Below are positions 17,676 to 25,774 of a stretch of 37,877 nt of DNA, one piece after another. The stretch is from an uncultured Deferribacteraceae bacterium (GTDB taxonomy: Bacteria > Chrysiogenota > Deferribacteres > Deferribacterales > Mucispirillaceae). Numbering within the stretch: position 1 is the first letter of the stretch; each line of letters starts with the position of its first letter. The notes under the pieces are model-generated. The model worked only from the letters and a program-made list of their open reading frames with translations, was not told the origin of the DNA and did no database searches. The position numbers and the translations under genes were made by a program. The stretch covers positions 1 through 37,877 of the forward strand of contig CAMRDM010000014.1 of NCBI GenBank assembly GCA_947041225.1. The letters are read 5' to 3'.

Positions 17676-18783
17676 ACCTCTTAATCAGAACCTCTCTATT
17701 TGAGCTATGTAAAGCTTTATTTAACTCTTTTATATTATCTATAAAAAACAAGATACTATTATCTGTAGCGCCTAACGACTTATAAACATACTTTTCAAAA
17801 CTCTCTCTATCTACACTGCCGTTAAGGTAACCTAAGAAATCACTGAAAATAACCTCATTGAGTTGTACATATGAAAGTAAAGTTTCAAACTCCACGATAC
17901 GCTGAACAAATTCATTCAACTTATCTTTATCCTCATGAGCCAAAATATCTAGAATATTATTCATCGTTGCTTGGTTTGTAAAATACGAAATTAAAAGATC
18001 TCCACCTATGTTAAAATCGTTTATATAATTCTTTAGCTCAATAGTTTTATCAATTATTTTAGGCAAAATTCTTGAAGTTTTAACGTTATGTTCCTCAAGC
18101 ATTTCTGCTATTTTTTTTCTTGATAACGTGCCTGATAAATATCCGTACAGAATATACTCCTTGTATAGATACTCATCTAATTTATCTAATGATGCTAAAT
18201 AATTGTAACTGTTTTTATAGTAACTTGATGTTAAATCTAAATTCAACTTGTCATCAATAATTGTAACTAAAAGCCTTAGCTGATTACTTATAAAATCTAA
18301 CTCTATCTCATCATAGTTATCATTATCTAAATCCTTCAGAGTTGAACCTTCTGATAAAATTGATGCATCTGTTAAAAAATTATATGTAGTATTATCTATC
18401 GTAGTTGCCGATATTTGATCTAACATAATTAATTCATTTTTTTTATTTAATTTAGTAAGTAAAATTATTTGATCGTAGACATGATTATTTATAGTGAAAA
18501 GCATCACATACTTATCATCAGATTTTGCAATCCCTTCTAAGTTGATTTTGTCTGTAATAATTCCATCATCGTTTAGATAAAAAGCATAGATACTGTTATC
18601 ATCTGCTACTGCAAAAACAGAGAATTTAACTCCGTTATCATCGACATTTAATATGCCAAACTCTAATCCACTATTTATATTATTAATACTATTAAATTTA
18701 TATCTAACATCCGCTACTGAAAATGTAGCTTGAGATAAAGTATATAGAAAAATAATTATAGGCAAGGTAATTCTTAGGTTCAT
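17659..18783 (-). CDS. Exported protein with one VCBS/FG-GAP-like calcium motif, unknown function
   Basis: 374 aa with a signal peptide (about residues 1-24, LSQATFSVA-D). Residues 30-175 are beta-rich, and DLDNDNYDEI at 151-160 fits the Asp-rich calcium loop of VCBS/FG-GAP propeller repeats. The rest (about 190-374) is predicted helical and charged. I recognise no family over the full length. The start ATG follows taggat. It begins 21 nt after era and overlaps the membrane-protein gene, so both are likely co-transcribed with era; they may act as a pair at the cell envelope (inference). Confidence 0.65.
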   Translation of the reverse strand: MNLRITLPIIIFLYTLSQATFSVADVRYKFNSINNINSGLEFGILNVDDNGVKFSVFAVADDNSIYAFYLNDDGIITDKINLEGIAKSDDKYVMLFTINNHVYDQIILLTKLNKKNELIMLDQISATTIDNTTYNFLTDASILSEGSTLKDLDNDNYDEIELDFISNQLRLLVTIIDDKLNLDLTSSYYKNSYNYLASLDKLDEYLYKEYILYGYLSGTLSRKKIAEMLEEHNVKTSRILPKIIDKTIELKNYINDFNIGGDLLISYFTNQATMNNILDILAHEDKDKLNEFVQRIVEFETLLSYVQLNEVIFSDFLGYLNGSVDRESFEKYVYKSLGATDNSILFFIDNIKELNKALHSSNREVLIKRYERKK

Positions 18784-18804
18784 TTTATTATCCTAAGTTA
18801 TTAT

Positions 18805-19695
18805 TTATTTGTTTAACGACAAAAACTCATCATCTAAGAAAGCATTCTGCTTCGCTGATGTCCAAAGTTTTAAGTTGACTTGTATACCGAAAAAATCTTC
18901 TATAGATTTTCTTGCAGACTCTCCGATCTTCTTCATCATCTCACCGTTTTTACCTATCAAGATCGCCTTCTGAGACTCTCTTTGAACATAGATAATAGCT
19001 GAAACGGTAAGCTTACCTCTCTTTGTTTCAATAGTCTCAATTCTAACATAAGCATCGTAGGGAACTTCATTTCTAACATTTAAAAATATCTGTTCTCTAA
19101 CATACTCAGAAATAAGAAATTGTTCCGATTGAGTTGTTACCATATCTTCATCAAAAAGCTTGTAGTTGTTAGGCAACTCACTTACTGCTAACTCTAAATA
19201 TTTATCGATGTTGATATCTTTAATAGTTGATATAGGAATTATATGCTCAAACCTTAACAGCTCATTCAATATAGATACAGGTTTGAAAAGGTTATTCTCT
19301 TTAGTCATATCAATCTTAGTTATAAGAGCGATTTTAGGCTGGTCTGTACCTTTCAATATCTCTATTAGACGCATAAAATCTGTACCGAAATTTTCATTAT
19401 AATCAACTAATAAAGTAATAACATCAGCCGTTGGAATAACTGATGATACTTCATTTACAATAGCCTTATTAAGTGCCGATTTAGGGGTGTGAAATCCCGG
19501 TGTATCGACAAATATAGCTTGATACTCTTCAGTTGTTTTTATACCATGAATAACATTTCTTGTTGTTTGCTTACGTGGAGATATGATCGAAATCTTTTCG
19601 CCTATCAACCTATTAATTAATGTAGATTTACCTGCATTTGGTAAGCCTATGATTGATATATAACCTGCTTTAAAGTTTGTATTTAATTCTTCCAT
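18805..19695 (-). CDS. era: GTPase Era
   Basis: 296-aa essential GTPase that binds 16S rRNA and assists 30S subunit maturation. G1 GLPNAGKST (residues 17-25), switch region with PRKQTTRN, G3 DTPGF (64-68), G4 TKID (about 123) and a C-terminal KH domain with IGKNGEMMKKIG (about 247). Length is typical. The start lies 2 nt after the corC-type gene stop, so the two are tightly coupled. The era/corC neighbourhood is common in bacteria, where ybeY and phoH are often adjacent too; here those are 12 kb away. Confidence 0.96.
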   Translation of the reverse strand: MEELNTNFKAGYISIIGLPNAGKSTLINRLIGEKISIISPRKQTTRNVIHGIKTTEEYQAIFVDTPGFHTPKSALNKAIVNEVSSVIPTADVITLLVDYNENFGTDFMRLIEILKGTDQPKIALITKIDMTKENNLFKPVSILNELLRFEHIIPISTIKDINIDKYLELAVSELPNNYKLFDEDMVTTQSEQFLISEYVREQIFLNVRNEVPYDAYVRIETIETKRGKLTVSAIIYVQRESQKAILIGKNGEMMKKIGESARKSIEDFFGIQVNLKLWTSAKQNAFLDDEFLSLNK

Positions 19696-19697
19696 AT

Positions 19698-20990
19698 CTA
19701 CTTTCTTTTACTCTCTTCTTCCGTATCCGTTTCGACAGTATTTTTTAAAATTTCTATCTTACCAAGTTTTCTGTCCTGCATAGTTCTAACAGTAAACTTA
19801 TAACCACCCCATTCAAAATCATCACCAACGTTCGGAATCTCTCCAAATGTATCGTACACAAATCCACCTAAAGTTTCATACTCACTCATCTCTTCAGTTT
19901 TTTTAAGCACAAACTCTTCACAGAAATCATCAATATCCATTCTTGCATCTACAAGAAACATGTTGTCATTAACTTTAGTTATCTCATCATCAACTTCATC
20001 AAACTCATCTATAATATCGCCAACGATCTCTTCTAAAATATCTTCCATTGTAACGATACCAGCTGTCCCGCCATACTCATCTATCACAACAGCAAGATGT
20101 GAACGGTTTTTCTGAAACTCTTTTAACATTACATCGATATTTTTAGTCTCAGGTGAGAACAACGGCTCTCTCATAAACCTTAATACATCTTCCATTGTAA
20201 ACTCTGTATCAAATAGTTTAATAACATCTTTTATATATAAGATACCGATAATATTATCTAATGATTCTCTGTAAACAGGTATACGTGAAAATTCAGTTTT
20301 TTTGAATAGTTCTAGAAACTCTTCTCTAGTTGATTTTTCATTAAGCGCCTTAATATCAATTCGTGGAACCATAACTTCTTTTACATGCATATCAGATATG
20401 TCAAAAATATTAGCTAACATCTCACCTTTTGAAACACCTAAAACGCCTTCTTTTTCACCAACATTTATCAAAAACTCTAATTCATCTTCTGTCATCTTAC
20501 TGTTGTTATCAGCACTTCCACCAGTTAATTTTAGAATTGCAGTAACAAAAAATGACATAATATAAGTGATTGGGTATGAAATATAGTAAAAAATCCTCAA
20601 TATCTTCATATTAAATATTGCTACAGTTTGAGCATTATTTTTTGCAAATGTTTTAGGAGTTATTTCACCAAAAATAAGTATAATAAAAGTCATTATACCT
20701 GTTGTTAATCCTATTGATGCTGAAGCAAAAACCTGCTCCATAATTCTTGCTGCTAAAACCGATGCTAAAATATTTACTAAGTTATTAGCAAAAAGTATCG
20801 TATTTAAAACATTTCCAGGATAATGAAGCCACAAAGATAAAGAACTTGCGGAATCTCCTTTTTCTTCCATTATATGCCTTATTTTCAATGGTGAAAGAGA
20901 TGTTAATGCTGTTTCTGTTGCTGAAAAGAATGCAGATAATATTATTGAAATAACGATAACCCCTATTTCAATCCCTAACGATGTTTCCAA
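19698..20990 (-). CDS. CorC/HlyC-family transporter-associated protein (DUF21-CBS-CBS-CorC_HlyC)
   Basis: 430-aa membrane protein. DUF21/CNNM transmembrane domain about 1-150 (ending near TPKTFAKNN), CBS pair about 200-320 (IPVYRESLDNIIGILYIKD and HLAVVIDEYGGTAGIVTMED), CorC_HlyC domain about 340-420. The family is linked to Mg2+/Co2+ efflux or resistance; the old haemolysin name is misleading. The start is TTG at 20990: aggag lies 6 nt upstream, while the only nearby ATG is out of frame. First gene of the operon with era. Confidence 0.9.
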   Translation of the reverse strand: METSLGIEIGVIVISIILSAFFSATETALTSLSPLKIRHIMEEKGDSASSLSLWLHYPGNVLNTILFANNLVNILASVLAARIMEQVFASASIGLTTGIMTFIILIFGEITPKTFAKNNAQTVAIFNMKILRIFYYISYPITYIMSFFVTAILKLTGGSADNNSKMTEDELEFLINVGEKEGVLGVSKGEMLANIFDISDMHVKEVMVPRIDIKALNEKSTREEFLELFKKTEFSRIPVYRESLDNIIGILYIKDVIKLFDTEFTMEDVLRFMREPLFSPETKNIDVMLKEFQKNRSHLAVVIDEYGGTAGIVTMEDILEEIVGDIIDEFDEVDDEITKVNDNMFLVDARMDIDDFCEEFVLKKTEEMSEYETLGGFVYDTFGEIPNVGDDFEWGGYKFTVRTMQDRKLGKIEILKNTVETDTEEESKRK

Positions 20991-21334
20991 CTCATACTCC
21001 TATTTTTAGTTACATTTATACTATACAAAAAATTAACCAACGCAAAAATAGATCACTTCTACGTTCACAATAAACTAAGCCGTATTAATCACAACTTAAA
21101 TCTATAACTAACTATAAGCCAAGCATATGCCAAACCTATAATCAACCTTGTAACAATTAAATTAATCTAAACTTTAAACTTAAACAAACTCAAATAAACT
21201 TAATTAACACTTAGCTTAAACAAACCTAATGAACAATTCAAAACATTATAATTATCTCCTAATTGTAAGAGATAATTATATATTATAAAATAAATAAATT
21301 AATCAAAATCACTTCGATTAGTTACACTTATCTA
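20991..21334. other. AT-rich intergenic region, no gene seen
   Basis: Contains the upstream region of the corC-type gene and, at its far end, a hairpin that may end the paralog gene next door. The top strand is rich in A and C with many aaact/cttaa words, but no ordered repeat could be defined. Confidence 0.6.
21247..21280 (-). terminator. Hairpin downstream of the first paralog gene
   Basis: Perfect 12-bp stem (21247-21258 tataattatctc against 21269-21280), 10-nt loop, 54 nt after the stop. It lacks a clear T-tract on the minus strand, so it may be a weak terminator or an RNA stabiliser. Confidence 0.45.
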
Positions 21335-21877
21335 TTATCTACTAATCTCAAATCTTTTAAGAATAACATCTGCTTCTTTCTTTACCTTCTTAACAGTTTT
21401 GCCATCTAAAGTTTTGATCGATTTTAAAGTGATCTCATAACCTTCTTTAGAACTTTCTTTTAATGCATCTAACGCTGTATCCATCTCTGTTAACGATTGT
21501 TGTAACACTGCTTCACTAAACTCTGGTGATGCAAATAAATCAGTTACTTGAGAGACAACAAATGAAAGCGATGATCTAACAAAATCATAAACCGATTTAT
21601 CTGATTTTAGTTTCTCATTCAACTCTTTAATCGTGCCACCACTCTCAATAGCACTGATCTGTAACGCTTCCCAAAACAATACAGTATTCACCGCTACCAT
21701 GAACTCTTTAGTTTCCTTAACTGACATACCTTCATATATCTTACCAATACTCTTTACATACTCTTTAACATTCCCTGCTTTAATCTTAGTTGCAGCCTCT
21801 GCATTATATGTTGCAACTAATATGAAAAACATAAAAAATGAGAATACTACTCTAAACTTTGTACTAAATAATTTCAT
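21335..21877 (-). CDS. Small exported protein, tandem paralog A (unknown function)
   Basis: 180 aa with a signal peptide (about 1-28, ending YNAEA). The mature part is predicted helical, with the shared motifs MSVKETKEFM, NTVLFWEAL, GGTIKEL and C-terminal LDGKTVKKVKKEAD-ILKRF. The LDGK(T/S)-type motif faintly recalls small lipoprotein families with a D-G-x-T element (DUF6694-like), but there is no lipobox Cys, so I leave it unnamed. One of three tandem paralogs with near-identical start sites (ggTTTTTATGAAA here and in paralog B). Upstream is a 302-nt gap with no gene seen. Confidence 0.7.
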   Translation of the reverse strand: MKLFSTKFRVVFSFFMFFILVATYNAEAATKIKAGNVKEYVKSIGKIYEGMSVKETKEFMVAVNTVLFWEALQISAIESGGTIKELNEKLKSDKSVYDFVRSSLSFVVSQVTDLFASPEFSEAVLQQSLTEMDTALDALKESSKEGYEITLKSIKTLDGKTVKKVKKEADVILKRFEISR

Positions 21878-22179
21878 AAAAACCCTCTCTAATAATTTTA
21901 TAATCTACAACGAACTCTATAATCTTTAATATTATTATATAATCACCGATACAACTATATCCATACTCTTAACACTTATAACATCTACATACAAGTTAAT
22001 TCCGGTATCTATTAATTTTAACAACATATCAAAATAATTGTAAGCACAATCATACAATCTTTGGTATCTATAAATATACTACATAACACCTTTATTAACT
22101 ACGAAAAGTAATAGCATAAACTAATTCAACATAATACAGTGTAATAATCTTTACCAAACAACGTATCTGTTAAATAAAA
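21878..22179. other. Intergenic region between paralogs A and B
   Basis: AT-rich, no gene, terminator or repeat recognised. Its length suggests that paralog A has its own promoter. Confidence 0.5.
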
Positions 22180-22722
22180 CTAGTTCTTAATGTCAAACCT
22201 TTTAAAAATAGTATCAGCTTCTTTAATTACTTTTTTTACACTCTTGCCATTTAACGATTTAATTGCAGTTACTGTAATATCATATTTTTCTCTAGATGAT
22301 GTTTTTAATTTTTTTAACTCTGTACTCATATCACTTAATGTTTTTTGTACAGTTTTTTCACTAAAATCAGTTTTCGAAAACATCGTTTTAACGCCCTGAC
22401 TTAAAAATGTTAATGTTGATTTAATTAAATCACGAAACTCTGCATCATCCTTTAAACTTTTATCTAACTCTTTAAGTGTACCACCGTTTGCAACAACTCC
22501 ACTTCTTAATGCTTCCCAAAATAATAAAGTGTTAACTGAGATCATAAATTTTTCTGTCTCTTTCTTTGACATACCTTTATATATCTCGCCCATGCTTTTC
22601 ATATAACTATCAACTGTAGTTGCATCAATTCTATTAACAGCCTCAGCGTTGAACGAAAATGCTAACATAAAAAAGAACAGAAATGAAAGAACTATTCTAA
22701 ACTTAACATTAAAAAATTTCAT
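22180..22722 (-). CDS. Small exported protein, tandem paralog B (unknown function)
   Basis: 180 aa once the start is placed at the ATG at 22722, which has aaaagggg 5 nt upstream; a longer reading from a TTG at 22743 would run through that site. Signal peptide to about residue 28 (FNAEA). It is closest to paralog A: NTLLFWEAL against NTVLFWEAL, and LNGKSVKKVIKEAD at the C-terminus. No catalytic motif or cysteine-rich site is visible. Probably periplasmic. It follows paralog C by about 100 nt and may share its transcript. Confidence 0.7.
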   Translation of the reverse strand: MKFFNVKFRIVLSFLFFFMLAFSFNAEAVNRIDATTVDSYMKSMGEIYKGMSKKETEKFMISVNTLLFWEALRSGVVANGGTLKELDKSLKDDAEFRDLIKSTLTFLSQGVKTMFSKTDFSEKTVQKTLSDMSTELKKLKTSSREKYDITVTAIKSLNGKSVKKVIKEADTIFKRFDIKN

Positions 22723-22824
22723 AAAAACCCCTTTTAAAAACAAACTTCATAATTTATATATAATTTTAATAAACTCAAACAAATTCAATGATATAAAACA
22801 AACCTAACTACCTATACTCAACGC

Positions 22825-23361
22825 TTAAAACGAGTGTTTAAGATCAAACCTTTTAAGAATAGAATTAGCTTCTTTCATTACATTTCTCATACTCTTTCCA
22901 TCTAACGATTTTATCCCATCAACCATAACATCGTACTCAATTTTAGAGTTCTCTTTTACTTTATCTAACAAAGGTATCGTCTCATCTATCGTCTTTTGCA
23001 TTGCTTCTTTGCTTGCAAACGATACTGTAACCTCTTGCATTACAACAACAATAGTAGATCTAATTAAATCAAAAAAAGCTTCGTTTGTATCGAGAGACTT
23101 ATTCAATTCTTTAATCGAACCACCGTTTTTAACATAACCACCTTCTAACCCTTCCATAAACAAAACAACATTAACAGAAACCATAAACTCTTGCATCTCT
23201 TGAATTGACAACATCTCAGAAATACTACCTAAGCTATCAACAAACTCCTCTACAGTTGCAGACTTAATCTTTACAGTAGCATCAACATTATATGTACAAA
23301 CTAACATAAAGAAAAACAGAAATAAAAAAACAAATCTAAATTTCACGCCAGACAATTTCAT
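22825..23361 (-). CDS. Small exported protein, tandem paralog C (unknown function)
   Basis: 178 aa, most diverged of the three. Signal peptide to about residue 28 (YNVDA). It keeps GGSIKELNKSL, a C-terminal LDGKSMRNVMKEANSILKRFD and the F-M-V-S-V-N-V-V-L-F core, but has Met where A and B have the Trp of FWEAL. Start ATG with gaggag upstream. First of the three in transcription order. The 340-nt region upstream holds a possible 58-codon ORF. Confidence 0.7.
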   Translation of the reverse strand: MKLSGVKFRFVFLFLFFFMLVCTYNVDATVKIKSATVEEFVDSLGSISEMLSIQEMQEFMVSVNVVLFMEGLEGGYVKNGGSIKELNKSLDTNEAFFDLIRSTIVVVMQEVTVSFASKEAMQKTIDETIPLLDKVKENSKIEYDVMVDGIKSLDGKSMRNVMKEANSILKRFDLKHSF

Positions 23362-23417
23362 AATAGCTCCTCTGGTAAATCAGTACTCAAAGCCAACATA
23401 AAAATAATTAATATAAA

Positions 23418-23594
23418 TCAAAAAAGTAAAATATGACGAAACAAATCATCATAAGTAAATCGTAAATTATTTTTTATATATTTTAAAAGGTTTTTGTTGT
23501 TAGATATAGACGCACTAACACTATCATCAACTCTCGTTAAAGATATGTGCATAATATGCCTACCATTTATTTTAGATATCCTATCTGAATCCAT
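23418..23594 (-). CDS. Possible small protein, 58 aa
   Basis: Open frame from ATG at 23594 to TGA, of mixed amphipathic composition (starts MDSDRISKINGRH, ends DDLFRHILLF). A weak ribosome site ggaag is 11 nt upstream. It ends 56 nt before paralog C on the same strand. Without homologs it could be chance in AT-rich DNA. Nothing else was seen in the gap 23362-23702. Confidence 0.3.
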   Translation of the reverse strand: MDSDRISKINGRHIMHISLTRVDDSVSASISNNKNLLKYIKNNLRFTYDDLFRHILLF

Positions 23595-23702
23595 TAGACG
23601 TTTTTCTTCCGTATATTATTCATCGTTATATATAGTAACAAAAAGTAGTAACTATTTCAATTAATATTTTATTTTTCTACCAAAATCTATCATTTATAAC
23701 TC

Positions 23703-25403
23703 TTATGCCTTTTTAAAAACTGTTGAGTGTCCTGTTGGAAATGAGTATGATTTATCTAAAATAAACCTCTCTAATATTTCCGATATATCAAAATCCATAA
23801 TATCTGCATACTTAAGTGAAAGATAGTATAATGTTAATAAAGGATTAGGTTTATCATCATCAAACGTCTCTACAAAATCAGTATTTATGCCGACTTTTAA
23901 TAAGCCATCTTTTCTCATAAACTTACGCTTTAACTCTGCTAAAGTATCGCTTGCTATACCTATAAACGCTTTATCTTTTGTGATTTCAAAAAATCTTAAT
24001 GATGCCTCCATATAGAAAACATAATCCTCTAATGTTTGATTTTCTACTCTCCTATCGCCGTAACTACCTCTAAATAACTCTTTACCATCAAGCATATAGT
24101 CGCCTATCTTCACATATAATAACTTAGCATACTCTAAATAATATTCATCAGCTGTTGCCTCAAAAGCATCTAATAGAGTTGTGCAGAAAATATAATTATT
24201 TGAAGTAACAACTTTATTATCAACTATAGGTTTCGATCTTGATGAGCTTATCTTTTCAGACACTTTATCAAAGATCGGCTGTATCGCAACTCGTTTCACA
24301 AAATCTAATTTCTTCAATGTGACTAAACCGTTATCAACATGTATCTCTTCAATTAAAAATTTTAATTCATCTTCTGAAAGTATAGAGAACACCACATCAT
24401 TGACTTTATAGTAATATCCTTCAACGATATTTTTATTACCATCTAAGCTATCTGCATCGATAGAGTTTAATATTCCGTAATCTGTTATCATATTTGAAAT
24501 AACAAAATCTATCACCTGCTTACCGATATATAGATAGATACGATCCTCAGTTAGTTCAAACATTTTAAAAAGAAATCTTGGTATTAATGCGTTATCAAGT
24601 AACATCTTTTCAAAGTGTGGTCTTAACCACTGTCTATCCATAGTATATCTAAAAAACCCACCGTTAATATGATCATACAGCCCTTTAGATACCATGTTAT
24701 TAGCTGTTAAACATAAAAACTCTAAGACATCTTGACTTTCTTCAGCGTAATCAGCTAAAAACATTAGTGATGATATATATGGAAATTTTGCAGACTCTCT
24801 AAATCCACCATATTTTTTATCCATTATTTTCTTAAATTCGTTGATACCTAAAAGTGCTAACTTATCTCTATTGCTTTCAACTTGAGCAGGTACGGCATAG
24901 AAATCATCTAAGAACTTATCTCGTACTCTAATAACTTTATCGACTTCGTATCTTTTCTTACTATAGATCATCACAACATTATTTAGAACTTCTTTGAATG
25001 ATGTGAACTCTTCACCTTTCTGTTCAGGAGGAAAATATGTGCCTCCATAAAACGGTTTCAAATCTTGGTTTAAAAACACCGATAAAGGCCATCCACCTTG
25101 AAGTCCTGTTGACTGTAAATAAAATTGATACGCTTTATCTACATCTGGATACTCATCTTTATCTAACTTTATAGGGATAAATTTTTCATTTAATATTTTT
25201 GCAATCTCTTCATCTTCAAAAGATTCTCGCTCCATCACTTTACACCAATGACAAGAAGAGTAGCCTGATGATAAAAAGATAGGTCTATCAAGTTTTCTAG
25301 CAAGTTCAATCGTCTCAACAGACCAAGATTGCCACGCAACTGGATTCTTAGAATGCATTAATAAATACGATGATCTTTCATTATTTAATTTATTCTCTAA
25401 AAT
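23703..25403 (-). CDS. Thioredoxin-domain protein, DUF255 / YyaL (SPATA20) family
   Basis: 566 aa if it starts at ATT. The N-terminal thioredoxin-like domain has the family motif SSCHWCKVMERESF (CxxC) and GGWPLSVFL...PFYGGTYFP; the rest is an alpha/alpha-barrel like that of glycosidases and epimerases (HFEKMLLDNA, DADSLDGN). The exact function is unknown for the family. The first ATG (25358) would cut off the conserved N-terminus: the upstream in-frame codons read SSYLLMHSKNPVAW, matching the family pattern SPYLxQHAxNPVxW. The only start-like codon in that extension is ATT at 25403, 7 nt after gaggg; a TATAAT at 25443-25438 would place the transcript start just before it. The ATG has no ribosome site. 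It is shorter than most members (650-700 aa). Confidence 0.85.
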   Translation of the reverse strand: MLENKLNNERSSYLLMHSKNPVAWQSWSVETIELARKLDRPIFLSSGYSSCHWCKVMERESFEDEEIAKILNEKFIPIKLDKDEYPDVDKAYQFYLQSTGLQGGWPLSVFLNQDLKPFYGGTYFPPEQKGEEFTSFKEVLNNVVMIYSKKRYEVDKVIRVRDKFLDDFYAVPAQVESNRDKLALLGINEFKKIMDKKYGGFRESAKFPYISSLMFLADYAEESQDVLEFLCLTANNMVSKGLYDHINGGFFRYTMDRQWLRPHFEKMLLDNALIPRFLFKMFELTEDRIYLYIGKQVIDFVISNMITDYGILNSIDADSLDGNKNIVEGYYYKVNDVVFSILSEDELKFLIEEIHVDNGLVTLKKLDFVKRVAIQPIFDKVSEKISSSRSKPIVDNKVVTSNNYIFCTTLLDAFEATADEYYLEYAKLLYVKIGDYMLDGKELFRGSYGDRRVENQTLEDYVFYMEASLRFFEITKDKAFIGIASDTLAELKRKFMRKDGLLKVGINTDFVETFDDDKPNPLLTLYYLSLKYADIMDFDISEILERFILDKSYSFPTGHSTVFKKA

Positions 25404-25649
25404 ATAACTACCCTCAAACTATATAAAAACTTCTTAAATTATAACTCTATGTAACTGATATTTAAGTTCTGCATACTATCTGCAAGTTCATAAACTTATC
25501 ACCGTAAATTTATCCACTTACATTTAATTAATACATATACTCTAGCATACTCTATACAAGTTAACGATACTTATATAAAGTCTAACAATATATATATACA
25601 TAATTAACGATACATATATATATAACTATAATCTAATTTTGTAAAATAT

Positions 25650-25689
25650 AAAAAAAGTCTTGTAAACAGTTTTATACTATTTACAAGAC
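25650..25689 (-). terminator. Intrinsic terminator of the malic enzyme gene
   Basis: Perfect 10-bp stem (gtcttgtaaa at 25657-25666 against 25680-25689), 13-nt loop, then seven T on the minus strand (25656-25650). It lies 85 nt after the stop. The rest of the gap (25444-25649) is AT-rich with runs of tata and no gene. Confidence 0.85.
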
Positions 25690-25774
25690 ATAAAGTAAAC
25701 ATATTTCAAGCAATATACTAAATATTGCTATATAAAATTAATCAAACTTAAACAATCAAACAACTAAATATAAC

